The notes: generated by a model not told the origin, from the sequence alone. DNA of 64,000 nucleotides from Roseateles_B sp041912595 (GCA_041912595.1 JAYRMR010000026.1:3095-67094), one strand, 5' to 3'; shown: positions 1-8,614, counted from the stretch's first letter. Translations and numbers: made by a program.

Positions 1-165
1 CATGGCCTCGCTGGGCTGCTGGTAGCGGTTCACAGCGGACGCGGCGGACGCGGCCTCCGCGGGGGCCTGGGCCGTGGCGGCCAGCGGTGCCAGCGCCCCG
101 AAGGCCAGGCTGAGGGCGATGCAGAGCGCGCGCGGGGTGCGGGCGGGGGACAGGCGGCTGGGCAT
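1..165 (-). CDS. N-terminus of an exported protein, cut by the left window edge
   Basis: The first 55 codons run off the left edge. Translation starts MPSRLSPARTPRALCIALSL and continues through a hydrophobic stretch to PLAATAQA, a standard Sec signal peptide with a likely cut after ATAQA. The mature part begins PAEAASAASAVNRYQQPSEAM. A start of the type NRYQ-P-A is seen in some secreted S9-type peptidases, but too little is present to assign a family. The 133 bases between this start and the next gene hold no gene. Confidence 0.6.
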   Translation of the reverse strand, partial: MPSRLSPARTPRALCIALSLAFGALAPLAATAQAPAEAASAASAVNRYQQPSEAM

Positions 166-298
166 GGTGACAAGCTCCGGAAGATCCGCCGGCCGGTCGG
201 TCGTGCCGACGATCCGGGCCGCGCGGGAATGGCGTCAGAGGGCTGCCTCGGGAGGCAAAGCCCCGGAATCTAGCAGGGCTGGCCCCCCGTGCCTTTCG

Positions 299-1654
299 TC
301 AGGCCTGCGCCTGCCGGACCTGGAAGAGGCGGGCCGCATGCAGGCCCAGGCCGCTGGCGACCGAGGCGAAGGCGTCGCCCTGGACCCGGCGTGCCGTCGG
401 GTAGTCCGCCGCGATGCGCTCGGCCAGCGGGACGAGCCCGGTGGAGCCGCCGGTGAAGTAGAGGGCGTCGATGCGCTCCGGGGTCAGGCCGGCCAGCGCC
501 ACGGTCTCGCGGCCCGCCTGGGCGATGCGCTCGATGTCGCGGCCCAGGGCCTGGTGAGCGCCGTCGGCGTCGAAGCGGACCGCCAGGCCGGACTCGATGA
601 GGCCCAGGTCCACGTCCACCTGGCCGCCCGCCGCCACGGCGATCTTGGCGTCCTCCGCGCGGCTGGCCAGCTCGTGGCCGAAACGCTCCTCGACGACCGT
701 CATCAGGCGGTCGTGGTGGCGCGTGTTGCCGTAGAAGCTGCGCATGCTGCGCAGTTCCGCCATGCGCTGCGGGCTGTAGACGGTGTTGATCAGGTGCCAG
801 GTCGCGAGGTCGAAGTAGACGCCGCTGGGCACCTCGCGCGGCACCTGGCCGGGCTTGGCCGGACCGAGGCTGCGGTAGCCGAACTCCGGCAGGATGGCGG
901 CCAGCTCGACGTGGCGGTCGAAGTCCGTGCCGGCGATGTGCACGCCGTGGTTGGCGAGGATGTCTTCGCGGCGGTCCAGCCGCGCCATGCGCTCCGGGCC
1001 GACGCGCACGATGGAGAAGTCGGACGTGCCGCCGCCGATGTCGGCGACCAGCACGAGCTGCTCGGACGTGGCCTGGCGCTCGTAGTCGAAGGCCGCGGCA
1101 ATGGGCTCGAACTGGAAATGGATGTCGGTGAAGCCGACGGCGCGGGCGGCGGATGCGAGCGAGGCCTGGGCGGCGGCGTCGCGCACCGGGTCCTCGTCGA
1201 CGAAGAAGACGGGGCGGCCCAGCACCACGCGGTCGATCGCATGGCCTGCGGCGGCCTCGGCCTGGCCCTTCAGCCGCTTCAGGTAGCCGGCCAGCATGTC
1301 GAAGTACTTCACACCCCGGCCGCCACCGGCATCGGTGGTCTGGTCGATGAGGCTGGAGCCGAGGATGCTCTTCATCGAGCGCATCAGGCGGCCGTCGGTG
1401 CCTTCCACATAGGCGGCCAGCGCGGCGCGGCCGAAGGCGCGGGGCGGGCCGTCGGCGTCGTGGCGGCCTTCCGTGAAGTAGAAGACCGCCGTGGGCATGG
1501 TGACGCGGCTGCCCTCGAGCGCCACCAGGCGCATGCCGCCCGCCGGGTCAGGAATGGCGACGGCCGAGTTGGACGTGCCGAAGTCGATGGCACAGAAATT
1601 GGCGGCGCTGGGGGAAGCGGCGCCAGAGGACATGGCGCTGGAAACGGAAGACAT
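299..1654 (-). CDS. Hsp70-family (YegD-like) ATPase
   Basis: A 451-residue protein of the actin/Hsp70 ATPase fold. The N-terminal phosphate-1 loop reads AIDFGTSNSAVAI (about residues 22-34), the phosphate-2 loop VADIGGGTSDFSIV lies near residue 205, and the adenosine loop YFTGGSTGLVPL near 400. The C-terminal substrate-binding half of DnaK is missing, which matches the short YegD class rather than a housekeeping chaperone. No co-chaperone gene is adjacent. The physiological role of YegD-type proteins is poorly known. The start has no strong ribosome-binding site, and a second Met at residue 8 is possible. Confidence 0.85.
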   Translation of the reverse strand: MSSVSSAMSSGAASPSAANFCAIDFGTSNSAVAIPDPAGGMRLVALEGSRVTMPTAVFYFTEGRHDADGPPRAFGRAALAAYVEGTDGRLMRSMKSILGSSLIDQTTDAGGGRGVKYFDMLAGYLKRLKGQAEAAAGHAIDRVVLGRPVFFVDEDPVRDAAAQASLASAARAVGFTDIHFQFEPIAAAFDYERQATSEQLVLVADIGGGTSDFSIVRVGPERMARLDRREDILANHGVHIAGTDFDRHVELAAILPEFGYRSLGPAKPGQVPREVPSGVYFDLATWHLINTVYSPQRMAELRSMRSFYGNTRHHDRLMTVVEERFGHELASRAEDAKIAVAAGGQVDVDLGLIESGLAVRFDADGAHQALGRDIERIAQAGRETVALAGLTPERIDALYFTGGSTGLVPLAERIAADYPTARRVQGDAFASVASGLGLHAARLFQVRQAQA

Positions 1655-1753
1655 GGCGGCGCCCTGAAATGCGGGGAAGGGCGCGGATTGTAGTCATCCC
1701 GGCCGACCGGCGCCGCTGGGGGGCGGCTCCGGCCGCCGTCGGGCCGGGTCCGC

Positions 1754-3070
1754 TCAGGCCGTGGCCAGGCGGCGCGCCGGCGTGGCGGGCAGGGCGTCGC
1801 CGTAGAAGCCGAAGCCTTCCAGCGCGGGGCGCTTGCCGCTCAGCAGCTCGGCCACCGCGCGGCCCGAACCGGCGCCATGCGTCCAGCCCAGCGTGCCGTG
1901 GCCGGCGTTCAGCCAGAGGTTGGACGCCTTCTTCGAGCGGCCGATGTAGGGGATGTTCGTCGGCGTGCTGGGGCGCAGGCCGGTCCAGTAGTTGCGCTCG
2001 CCGAGGTCGGCCACGCCGGGGAAGAGCTCCTCGTAGCGCTTGACCAGGGCGTCGCAGCGCACGCGCGAGGTGGGCGTGTCGAGGCTCGTGTCCATGCCCA
2101 CCAGCTCGGCCGTGCCGGCGATGCGCACGTAGTCGCCCAGGCGGGAGATGGCGATCTTGCGGGTGTCGTCCAGCAGGCTCACGACGCTCGCCTGCTCGGG
2201 CTTCTTCAGGCGCAGCGTGGCCGAGTAGCCCTTGGCGGGGTAGATGTTGAGGAACTCGCCCAGCGGCTTGAGCAGCTGCGGCGTGTACGAGGCCATGGCC
2301 GCCACGAAGGCGTCGCCCTTGAGCACGGCCTTCTGGCCGGTGCGCACATTGGCGATCTGGACGCTGCCGATGGCCTGGCCTTCGCGCTGCAGGCCGAGGA
2401 TGTCGTGGCCGTAGAGGAAGGTCGCGCCGCGCGCGATGCAGGCCTGCGCCAGCTTCTGCGTGAAGACGCAGGCGTCGCCCGATTCATCGCTGGGCGTGAA
2501 GGTGCCGCCGAAGATGTTGTTGCCGAAGGCGCGCAGCGCGGGCTCGACCTTGAGCACCTCGTCGCGGTTCAGGACGCGGCGATCCACGCCGTGGCTGCGC
2601 ATGACCTCGGCGCCGGCGGCGCCGGCGTCGAAGTCGGCCTGGCTGGAGAAGAAGTGCAGGATGCCGCGCTCGAGGCGCTCGTACTCGATGCCCGTCTGCG
2701 TCACCAGCGACTTCAGCGATTCATGGCTGTAGCGGCCCAGGCGCACCAGTTGCTCCACATTGCGCTCGAAGGCGGCGTTGGTGCACTGGGTGAGGAAGCT
2801 CAGGCCCCAGCGCCATTGCGCCACTTCCAGGCGCGGGCGGAACAGCAGGGGGGAGTCATCGCGCAGCAGCCACTTGGCGACCTTGAAGGGCGCGCCGGCA
2901 TTGGCCCAGGGCTCGCAGAAGCTGACGGAGATCTGCGCGCCATTGGCGAAGCTGGTCTCCATGGCGGCGTCTTCCTGGCGGTCGACCACGACCACTTCAT
3001 GGCCTTCCTCCAGCAGATACCAGGCGGTGGCGACGCCGATGATGCCTGCACCCAGAACGACGACTTTCAT
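1754..3070 (-). CDS. dadA: D-amino acid dehydrogenase
   Basis: A 438-residue FAD-dependent dehydrogenase that oxidatively deaminates D-amino acids (typically D-alanine) to 2-oxo acids, passing electrons to the respiratory chain at the inner membrane. The N-terminus has the dinucleotide-binding signature VVVLGAGIIGVATAWYLLEE. The C-terminal DAO motif includes GLRPSTPTNIPYIGR and NAGHGTLGWTHGAGSGR. Length matches DadA. An AGGAGC ribosome-binding site lies ahead of the ATG. No alanine racemase (dadX) is adjacent. It is divergent from an ArgP-type regulator with 192 bases between them, so it may be a target of that regulator (inference). Confidence 0.92.
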   Translation of the reverse strand: MKVVVLGAGIIGVATAWYLLEEGHEVVVVDRQEDAAMETSFANGAQISVSFCEPWANAGAPFKVAKWLLRDDSPLLFRPRLEVAQWRWGLSFLTQCTNAAFERNVEQLVRLGRYSHESLKSLVTQTGIEYERLERGILHFFSSQADFDAGAAGAEVMRSHGVDRRVLNRDEVLKVEPALRAFGNNIFGGTFTPSDESGDACVFTQKLAQACIARGATFLYGHDILGLQREGQAIGSVQIANVRTGQKAVLKGDAFVAAMASYTPQLLKPLGEFLNIYPAKGYSATLRLKKPEQASVVSLLDDTRKIAISRLGDYVRIAGTAELVGMDTSLDTPTSRVRCDALVKRYEELFPGVADLGERNYWTGLRPSTPTNIPYIGRSKKASNLWLNAGHGTLGWTHGAGSGRAVAELLSGKRPALEGFGFYGDALPATPARRLATA

Positions 3071-3262
3071 CTGTACTGCTCCTGCGAAGGAAGCCCGTGG
3101 GCGGGATTCCGGAATGATCGGCGCTTGCGTGGCCGGATTGAAGGGGGAAGACGGCGGGAAATCGCCGCGGGCGTGAGACGCGACACGGCTGGCGCATTGT
3201 CCGGAGCCTGACGCAAATCAAGAAGCGCCATTCATATTTCTCGCGATACATTAATTGTTCTT
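3071..3262. promoter_or_regulatory. Divergent dadA/argP intergenic region
   Basis: These 192 bases hold no gene. The dadA-proximal part is GC-rich. The last 50 bases before argP are markedly AT-rich (TCATATTTCTCGCGATAC, then TTAATTGTTCTTATG), where the argP promoter and probably an ArgP site would lie. No clean palindrome was found, so the operator is not placed. Confidence 0.4.
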
Positions 3263-4237
3263 ATGAAAGACCTCGACTCCGCCGGACTCGACTGCCTGGC
3301 CGCCCTGGCGGACGAGCGCAGCTTCGAGCGAGCCGCCCAGCGCCTGAGCGTCACGCAGAGCGCGGTCTCGCAGCGCCTGCGCAGCCTGGAGGCGCAGGTC
3401 GGTCAACTGCTGGTCGTGCGCTCCCGCCCCTTGCGGCTGACGGAGCCGGGCAAGGTCCTGCTGCGCTTTGCGCGCCAGCTGCAGGCGCTGCGCACCGACG
3501 TCGCCCGGGAGCTGGGCAGCCAGGTGACGCCGCACGAGCGCCTGCCCATCGCCGTCAACGCCGACAGCCTCGCCACCTGGGTGCTCCCGGCCCTGGACGG
3601 CCTCGTGCAGCAGGGGCTGCGCGAGGGCTTCGGCCTGGAGCTGATCGTCGATGACCAGGACTTCACCCACGACTGGCTCCGCCAGGGTGAGGTGCTGGGC
3701 TGCGTCAGCACGGTGAAGCAGGCGTTGCGGGGCTGCGTAGTGCAGCCGCTCGGGGTGATGTCCTATGTGGCCGTCGCCAGCCCGGATTTCATCGCCCGCC
3801 ACCTGCCGGGCGGGCTCAACGAGGCCAACTTTTCGCAACTGCCCTTCCTCGTCTTCAACCGCAAGGACGACAACCAGGTGCAGTGGATCAGCCAGGCCTT
3901 CGGGGTGCGGCATCCGCGGCTGAAGGAGCGCTATGTGCCGTCCAGCGACGCCATCGTGCGGGCGGCCTGCATGGGCTGGGGCATCGCCGTGGTGCCGGAG
4001 CTGCAGGTGCGCGAGCTGGTGCGCAAGCGCCAGCTGCTGCCCCTGCGCGCTGAAGTCAGCGTGGATCTGACGCTCTATTGGCACCAATGGAAGCTCGTGA
4101 GCGAGGCCGCGCCGGCGCCGGGCCGGGTGGCCCTGCTGGATCAGGTGGGGCAGGCGCTCAGCACGGGCGCCCGGAGCGCGCTCAAGGCCTTGGCCGGGCG
4201 GCGCAAGGCGGGCGCGGACGCGACGGCGAAGGGCTGA
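3263..4237 (+). CDS. argP: LysR-family regulator of the ArgP (IciA) type
   Basis: A 324-residue LysR-type regulator. The winged helix-turn-helix is at residues 8-65 (RSFERAAQRLSVTQSAVSQR), followed by a periplasmic-binding-like effector domain. The segment PIAVNADSLATWVLPAL at about 95-110 closely matches E. coli ArgP, as does LYWHQWKL near the C-terminus. ArgP senses lysine/arginine and usually controls an adjacent LysE/ArgO exporter. Here the neighbour is dadA, divergently transcribed, and no exporter is present. The start follows an AT-rich leader without a Shine-Dalgarno sequence. Confidence 0.88.
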   Translation: MKDLDSAGLDCLAALADERSFERAAQRLSVTQSAVSQRLRSLEAQVGQLLVVRSRPLRLTEPGKVLLRFARQLQALRTDVARELGSQVTPHERLPIAVNADSLATWVLPALDGLVQQGLREGFGLELIVDDQDFTHDWLRQGEVLGCVSTVKQALRGCVVQPLGVMSYVAVASPDFIARHLPGGLNEANFSQLPFLVFNRKDDNQVQWISQAFGVRHPRLKERYVPSSDAIVRAACMGWGIAVVPELQVRELVRKRQLLPLRAEVSVDLTLYWHQWKLVSEAAPAPGRVALLDQVGQALSTGARSALKALAGRRKAGADATAKG

Positions 4238-4249
4238 GCGAAGGGGCGC

Positions 4250-4492
4250 TCAAAGACCCTGCCGGGCCAGCGCCACCCGCCGAGCAGGCGCGGAGGCGGC
4301 GGTCATGGGCTGTGCCGCACCGCCGGATCGCGTGGGCAGCGTGGCGGGGTGGGGCGCCTGACGCTGTGCCAGGGGACCGTGAGCGTGAGGCGCCGCGCCG
4401 GATGTGGCGGCATGCCAGCACACACTCAGCACCGCCAAGGCAATGGAGCACAGCATGCCGCGACTCAGCACGAGGAAGGTGCGAACAGTCAT
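4250..4492 (-). CDS. Small putative exported protein
   Basis: An 80-residue reading frame starting MTVRTFLVLSRGMLCSIALA and continuing VLSVCWHAATSGAAPHAHG, a plausible signal peptide followed by a His/Pro/Ala-rich low-complexity tail. Its stop lies 12 bases beyond the argP stop, so the two genes converge tightly. A -10-like TATGGT ends 6 bases before the ATG on this strand, which would give a leaderless mRNA. I recognise no family. Coding status is moderate because the tail is compositionally simple. Confidence 0.45.
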   Translation of the reverse strand: MTVRTFLVLSRGMLCSIALAVLSVCWHAATSGAAPHAHGPLAQRQAPHPATLPTRSGGAAQPMTAASAPARRVALARQGL

Positions 4493-4741
4493 GCCGAAAC
4501 CATAGCATTTCGCACAGGGATTGCACCGATGGCATTGGCAACAAACACTTGGCTTTGCATCACTTTGCAAGCGCGTGAGTTTTTGCCAACTGCCTGTCGT
4601 TTTCCACCCAATTGTGGGATATCTGCGGGCGCTCAGACGAGCACACTGGAACCCTGCGTGATCCAGCGCAAGATGCGAGGGATGCACGATGGAATCGGGC
4701 CTCCGGGCCGTTTCACGTCCAGCTGCCAGATGAGGTCCACC

Positions 4742-4969
4742 ATGCGATTTGCCCCTGCCGCCGCACTGCGATTCTTCCGCCGTCAGCCCAGCAATCGCCC
4801 GGTGCAGGACCCGGCGGACATGGGCACGGCCTTCGGGCTCGAGGTCACGCTCGAGGACGAGGCTGACTCATTTCGGCGCACCAGCGACTACCAGCGCCTC
4901 GAGTCCACCGAAAGCCCGCCGCCGAGCGCGGGCGAGTCGCCACTGGCCTGGCTGCACCGCCGGGTGTAG
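4742..4969 (+). CDS. Small hypothetical protein
   Basis: A 75-residue protein starting MRFAPAAALRFFRRQPSNRP with an acidic, polar middle (TLEDEADSFRRTSDYQRLES) and ending SPLAWLHRRV. The start is supported by a GAGG ribosome-binding site a few bases upstream (ATGAGGTCCACCATG). No membrane segment or known domain is visible; it may be a small cytoplasmic protein. It converges on the universal stress protein gene with a strong hairpin between them. Function unknown. Confidence 0.6.
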   Translation: MRFAPAAALRFFRRQPSNRPVQDPADMGTAFGLEVTLEDEADSFRRTSDYQRLESTESPPPSAGESPLAWLHRRV

Positions 4970-4977
4970 CGAAGGCG

Positions 4978-4997
4978 GGCGCCTCGGCTGAGGCGCC
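4978..4997. terminator. Perfect 8-bp hairpin between convergent genes
   Basis: GGCGCCTC-GGCT-GAGGCGCC forms an uninterrupted 8-bp stem with a 4-base loop, in the 37-base gap between two convergent stop codons. No T-run follows on either strand, so it is a terminator-like structure rather than a classical intrinsic terminator. Confidence 0.5.
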
Positions 4998-5006
4998 GCG
5001 CGGCGT

Positions 5007-5429
5007 TCAGCGGACCAGCAGGACGGGCACGTCCGTCTGGCTCATGACCTTGGTCGCCACCGAGCCCAGCACCAGATTGCCCAGCGTGCCGTGGCCGTGC
5101 GAGCCCATCAGCAGCAGGTCGAACTTGCCCTTGTTGGCCGCCGCCGCAATGACGTCGGACGCCGGGCCGACCTTGCTCACGAACTCGGCGCGGACCTTCT
5201 GCTTCTCGAAGAAGGTGCGGAGGGTCTTGAGCACCTTCTCGGCCTCGTCGTCGTAGTAGGACTTCAGCACGGCCTTGTCCAGCACGGCGGCCGCGCGCGG
5301 CGGCACGGCCGGCACGGCGTGCAGGACGGTGTACTGGTGCGCGTTGCCCAGCCATTCGTCGTGCGCGACCAGGTAGGCCAGCATGCGCTTGGTGTAGGAG
5401 CTGCCGTCGACGGCGACCAGAATCTTCAT
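5007..5429 (-). CDS. Universal stress protein, UspA family
   Basis: A 140-residue single-domain USP. It begins MKILVAVDGSSYTKRMLAYL and ends with the nucleotide-binding signature LLMGSHGHGTLGNLVLGSVA plus TKVMSQTDVPVLLVR, so it belongs to the ATP-binding class (G-2x-G-9x-G-S/T pattern). The ATG at 5429 is chosen over one 18 bases upstream because GGGGAGA lies at the right distance before it and the family starts MKILV. Such proteins respond to starvation and other stress. It stands alone. Confidence 0.85.
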   Translation of the reverse strand: MKILVAVDGSSYTKRMLAYLVAHDEWLGNAHQYTVLHAVPAVPPRAAAVLDKAVLKSYYDDEAEKVLKTLRTFFEKQKVRAEFVSKVGPASDVIAAAANKGKFDLLLMGSHGHGTLGNLVLGSVATKVMSQTDVPVLLVR

Positions 5430-5569
5430 GCCATTTCTCCCCGCCATCAGCTGGCGTCATGTACGTTGGGTGCGCATGAAGTCTGGCACAAGCCGCGCGG
5501 GCCGGATTGACGAATCTCAAGCGGCGCCGGCCCGATGGGCGACCCCGCTGCGCGCCGGGCGATCCCCGA

Positions 5570-6346
5570 TCAGACCTCGACGACCCGCTGCGGCTCGTAG
5601 CCCGCGGCCTCGCCCTTGCGGCCATGGCCGCGGGCGTTGCACAGGACGCGGGTGCTGCGCCCGCCCGCATGGCTGATGCGGTAGTCGTGGCGGCAGTGCA
5701 GGTGGCCGTGGATCCAGAGGTCCACGCCGGGCATCAGCGCCTCGTCGTCATTGCAGAAGCTGGCCGTGCCGGGCTGCTTGCCATAGCGCGGGTCGGCGCT
5801 CTTCAGGCTGGGCGCGAAATGGGTGATGACGACGGTGGCCTCGGCCGGCTCGGCGGGCGCCCGGGCCAGGGTCTGCTCGAGCCAGGCCCGGTTCTCGAGG
5901 CCGAGGCGGCGGACGGCGTCGGCATCGAAGGGCTGGCCGTCAAGACGGGCGTTCATGACGCGCTGGAAGTAGCCGGCGGCCCGCATCGCCCGCTCGCGCT
6001 GGGCCGCGCCGAAGACGTCGAAGTCGCTCCAGCGCGTGGAGCCCAGAAAGCGGATGCGGCGGCCGTCGGCGCCCGTGCGCAGGCACTCCTCGTCGTCCAG
6101 CATGTCCAGTCCCAGCCGCTCGCATTCGCGGCGCAGCAGCGCGCCGGTCTCGCGGATCTCGCGGTGGTCGTACTCGTGATTGCCCGGCACGAAGAGCACC
6201 GGCACGGGCCAGCCCCCGAACGCGGCGAGGCCGCGCCAGGTGCTGTCGACGTCGCCTGCCAGCACCAGCAGCTCGGCGCCGGGCGCCGGCTGGGGCTCGA
6301 AGGCCTCCGTCTCCATGTGGAGGTCCGAGAGGATCTGCAGCTTCAT
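5570..6346 (-). CDS. Calcineurin-like metallophosphoesterase
   Basis: A 258-residue cytoplasmic phosphoesterase. All metal-ligand motifs are visible in order: SDLHME (residues 7-12), AGDVDS, GNHEYDH, THFAPS and HGHLHCRHDYR near the C-terminus. This arrangement is typical of YfcE/YvnB-like phosphodiesterases of unknown substrate. It lies 41 bases downstream of the YecA-like gene on the same strand and may be co-transcribed with it. The substrate cannot be predicted from sequence. Confidence 0.82.
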   Translation of the reverse strand: MKLQILSDLHMETEAFEPQPAPGAELLVLAGDVDSTWRGLAAFGGWPVPVLFVPGNHEYDHREIRETGALLRRECERLGLDMLDDEECLRTGADGRRIRFLGSTRWSDFDVFGAAQRERAMRAAGYFQRVMNARLDGQPFDADAVRRLGLENRAWLEQTLARAPAEPAEATVVITHFAPSLKSADPRYGKQPGTASFCNDDEALMPGVDLWIHGHLHCRHDYRISHAGGRSTRVLCNARGHGRKGEAAGYEPQRVVEV

Positions 6347-6386
6347 GGGCGCGAGGCAGCCCCGGGCCGGGGCCGCCGGGGGACGC

Positions 6387-7142
6387 TCAGTTGGCGCCGT
6401 GGCACTGCTTGTACTTGCGACCCGAACCGCAGGGGCAGGGATCGTTGCGGCCGACCTTGGGCGTGTCGCGGCGCACGGCCTCGACCTTGTAGCGCAGGTC
6501 GGTGGTGAGGTCGTAGAGGTCGGCCACGTTGACGACGAGGTCCTCGATGGCGTCGTCGATGTCCTTGAGCGGGTGCTCGCGGTCCAGCGTGGCGACGACT
6601 TCCTTCTCCTCCGCCGTCTCGGCGGGCAGGTGGCGGTACAGACGCGCCATGGCGTTCATCACGCCTTCGTCGTCCAGCTCGCCCAGCTCGGGGAAGCACA
6701 GGGCGGCGTGCTGGAAGCCGGCCACCCAGGGCAGCAGGGTGCGGGCGATGGGCGTCAGCTGCTCGTCGTCGGCCGCATCGGCCTCGGGCGTCTCGCCGGC
6801 TTCGGCCGCGGCGGCGGCTTCGGCGTCCAGGTCCAGCACGACCGGGTCGAACCAGCCGTGCTCGGCCAGGCTGCGGTTCAGGGCGCCGTGGCGGCGCAGC
6901 ACCAGCTCCTGGATGCGCGCGAGCCAGGTGGGGGCCGCGTCGGCCGGCAGCTCACCACCGTCGTAGTCGAAGATGGGCGGCAGCCATTCCTCGATCTCGA
7001 TCAGGCGGGGTTGCACCAGCACGCCGCAGAGGTAGCCGTCCAGCATGGAGGCGTCCAGGGCTTGCAGGGGGGCGGGCGTTTGGGCCAGCAGTTCGTCGAG
7101 TTCGGCGAACTCGGCGTCATTCAGGTCGGCGATCTTGCTCAT
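6387..7142 (-). CDS. YecA/UPF0149-family protein with C-terminal SEC-C zinc motif
   Basis: A 251-residue protein. The N-terminal part (MSKIADLNDAEFAELDELLA, then MLDGYLCGVLVQPRLIE) is the UPF0149 helical domain. The C-terminus GRNDPCPCGSGRKYKQCHG is a complete SEC-C motif (C-x-C-x8-C-H) that binds zinc and often mediates ribosome or SecA contacts. A run of acidic residues and alanines links them. The internal ATG at 7142 is preferred over one 24 bases upstream: it fits the family and has GACAAT 6 bases before it. Exact function is unknown. Confidence 0.8.
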   Translation of the reverse strand: MSKIADLNDAEFAELDELLAQTPAPLQALDASMLDGYLCGVLVQPRLIEIEEWLPPIFDYDGGELPADAAPTWLARIQELVLRRHGALNRSLAEHGWFDPVVLDLDAEAAAAAEAGETPEADAADDEQLTPIARTLLPWVAGFQHAALCFPELGELDDEGVMNAMARLYRHLPAETAEEKEVVATLDREHPLKDIDDAIEDLVVNVADLYDLTTDLRYKVEAVRRDTPKVGRNDPCPCGSGRKYKQCHGAN

Positions 7143-7175
7143 CGGGCGATTGTCGCCGATCGCCATCCGCTGGGG

Positions 7176-8111
7176 TCAGGCGGCCGCCAGCGCGGCGGCC
7201 AGGAGCAGCCGCTCGCGCATCCAGCGCAGGGAGGGGCGGTCCTCGTCGCGCATGTGCCAGAGCATGTCGACGTGGACGGGCGCCAGCGCCAGCGGCAGCG
7301 GCCGCTCGACGAGGCCGCTGCGGTAGCCGGTGGCGCTCACGAAGCGGGCCGGCAGCACCGTCAGCAGGTCCGACTGCGCCACCACGCGCCCCGCCGTGAA
7401 GAACTGGTTCACCGTGAGCACGATGCGGCGGCTGCGGCCCAGTGCGGCCAGGGACTCGTCGACGAAGCCGTGCGGACGGCCCGAGAAGCTCACCAGCAGG
7501 TGGTGGGCGGCGCAGTAGGTGTCGAGGTCCAGCGGGGCCTGCGCGAGCGGGTGGTCCCGGCGCATCACGCAGACGTACTGGCTCTCATACAGCCGGTGAT
7601 GGCGGATGGCGGCGAGCTGCCCCTGCCCCTGCAGCGCCGCGATGGCCTGTGGGAAATAGCCGAGGGCGAAGTCGGCCTCGCCCTGTTCGAGCAGGCTGCG
7701 CGGGTCGCGCGTGGTGAGCGGCAGCACGTGCACGCGGGCGCGGGCCTGCAGCGATTCGAGGTCGGCCACCAGCGGCGGCAGCACCAGCGCGGCGGTGGCG
7801 TCAGCCATGGCGATCTGGAAGGTGGCGTCCTCCGTCGCGGGCTGGTAGTCGCCCGGGTCGAGCACGGCCCGCAGCCGGTCGAGCGCCTGGCGGATCTCCG
7901 GCCACAGGCCCTCGGCGCGGGAGGTGGGCTTCATGCCGAAGGCCTGGCGGACGAACAGCTCCTCGCCCAGCGCCTCGCGCAGGCGCTTCAGGGCATGGCT
8001 GACCGCCGGCTGGGTCATGGCCAGGCGTTCGGCGGCCCGGGTGAGATTGCGCTCCGCCATGACGGCATCGAAGACGCGCAGTAAGTTGAGGTCCAGGGTG
8101 CGAAAGCTCAT
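7176..8111 (-). CDS. LysR-family transcriptional regulator
   Basis: A 311-residue LysR protein. The helix-turn-helix lies at residues 20-60 (RNLTRAAERLAMTQPAVSHA) with the NodD-like opening FRTLDLNLLRVFDAVMAERN. The substrate-binding domain follows from about residue 95 (ATFQIAMADATAALVLPPLV). It is divergent from the small gene at 8233. The ligand and targets cannot be told; the only divergent neighbour is that small gene. Confidence 0.85.
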   Translation of the reverse strand: MSFRTLDLNLLRVFDAVMAERNLTRAAERLAMTQPAVSHALKRLREALGEELFVRQAFGMKPTSRAEGLWPEIRQALDRLRAVLDPGDYQPATEDATFQIAMADATAALVLPPLVADLESLQARARVHVLPLTTRDPRSLLEQGEADFALGYFPQAIAALQGQGQLAAIRHHRLYESQYVCVMRRDHPLAQAPLDLDTYCAAHHLLVSFSGRPHGFVDESLAALGRSRRIVLTVNQFFTAGRVVAQSDLLTVLPARFVSATGYRSGLVERPLPLALAPVHVDMLWHMRDEDRPSLRWMRERLLLAAALAAA

Positions 8112-8162
8112 ATGAATGCTGTTTATAGAGCAAATGCAAACAATTCATTTGGAGAATGTCTA

Positions 8163-8172
8163 GGGTTTACCC
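8163..8172. promoter_or_regulatory. GGGTTTACCC inverted repeat in a divergent promoter region
   Basis: Between the LysR gene and the 79-residue gene, the sequence CTAGGGTTTACCCGAG holds a 10-base dyad GGGT-TT-ACCC. The 121-base intergenic region is AT-rich and also repeats the string ATTCATT twice (CAATTCATTTGG and GAATTCATTCC). A role as a regulator-binding site is inference. Confidence 0.35.
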
Positions 8173-8232
8173 GAGAATTCATTCCATCGCACCACACCCC
8201 GGTGCCCGCAACACCCACAAGGAAGTCACATC

Positions 8233-8472
8233 ATGAGCGTCGCCACCCAAACCTTCGGTCTGCCCCTGCACCGCACCGTTCGTCATGGGGGTTCCTTCGC
8301 TGCCATCGGCGCCCGCCTGTGGCTGAGCCTGATCGCCAAGGTCCAGGCTCACCTGGCCGCCGCGAAGAAGGCCCGCGAAGAGCGCGAACTGCTGGCTCTG
8401 GCCGCCCAGTACGAAGACAGCATGCCCAGCTTTGCTGCCGAACTGCGCGCTGCCCACGCCCGCAAGGACTGA
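8233..8472 (+). CDS. Small hypothetical protein, 79 residues
   Basis: Starts MSVATQTFGLPLHRTVRHGG after an AGGAAG ribosome-binding site. Residues 24-60 form an alanine- and charge-rich amphipathic helix (LWLSLIAKVQAHLAAAKKAR, then EERELLALAAQYEDSMPSFA). It ends in a basic tail, AAHARKD. Two good hairpins follow, the second with a T-run, so it is a self-contained transcription unit. Short basic helical proteins of this kind are common in Burkholderiales, but I do not recognise a specific family. The divergent LysR protein may regulate it. Confidence 0.7.
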   Translation: MSVATQTFGLPLHRTVRHGGSFAAIGARLWLSLIAKVQAHLAAAKKAREERELLALAAQYEDSMPSFAAELRAAHARKD

Positions 8473-8482
8473 GTCTCCTGCA

Positions 8483-8498
8483 ACGGCCTTCGGGCCGT
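8483..8498 (+). terminator. UUCG-capped stem-loop downstream of the 79-residue gene
   Basis: ACGGCC-TTCG-GGCCGT is a perfect 6-bp stem with a UUCG tetraloop, 10 bases after the stop codon. It has no T-run and probably acts with the stronger hairpin just downstream. Confidence 0.45.
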
Positions 8499-8512
8499 CT
8501 TGCTCTGTTGAG

Positions 8513-8544
8513 CCTGCCCGCTGATGAAGCCGGCAGGTTTTTTT
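8513..8544 (+). terminator. Intrinsic terminator of the 79-residue gene
   Basis: CCTGCC and GGCAGG form a 6-bp stem around a 13-base loop, followed directly by seven T residues. This is a classical Rho-independent terminator on the plus strand. Confidence 0.75.
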
Positions 8545-8614
8545 GCGTCTGCAGCGCCCGCCGTGGGCCCCGTTTGCGCGTCGTCATCGGCCATGGCGAG
8601 CGCGTGAGACCATG

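Noticed and set aside
5507..8084. Long plus-strand frames opposite the phosphoesterase, YecA-like and LysR genes
   Set aside because: Low-complexity mirror translations with no start signals or domains.
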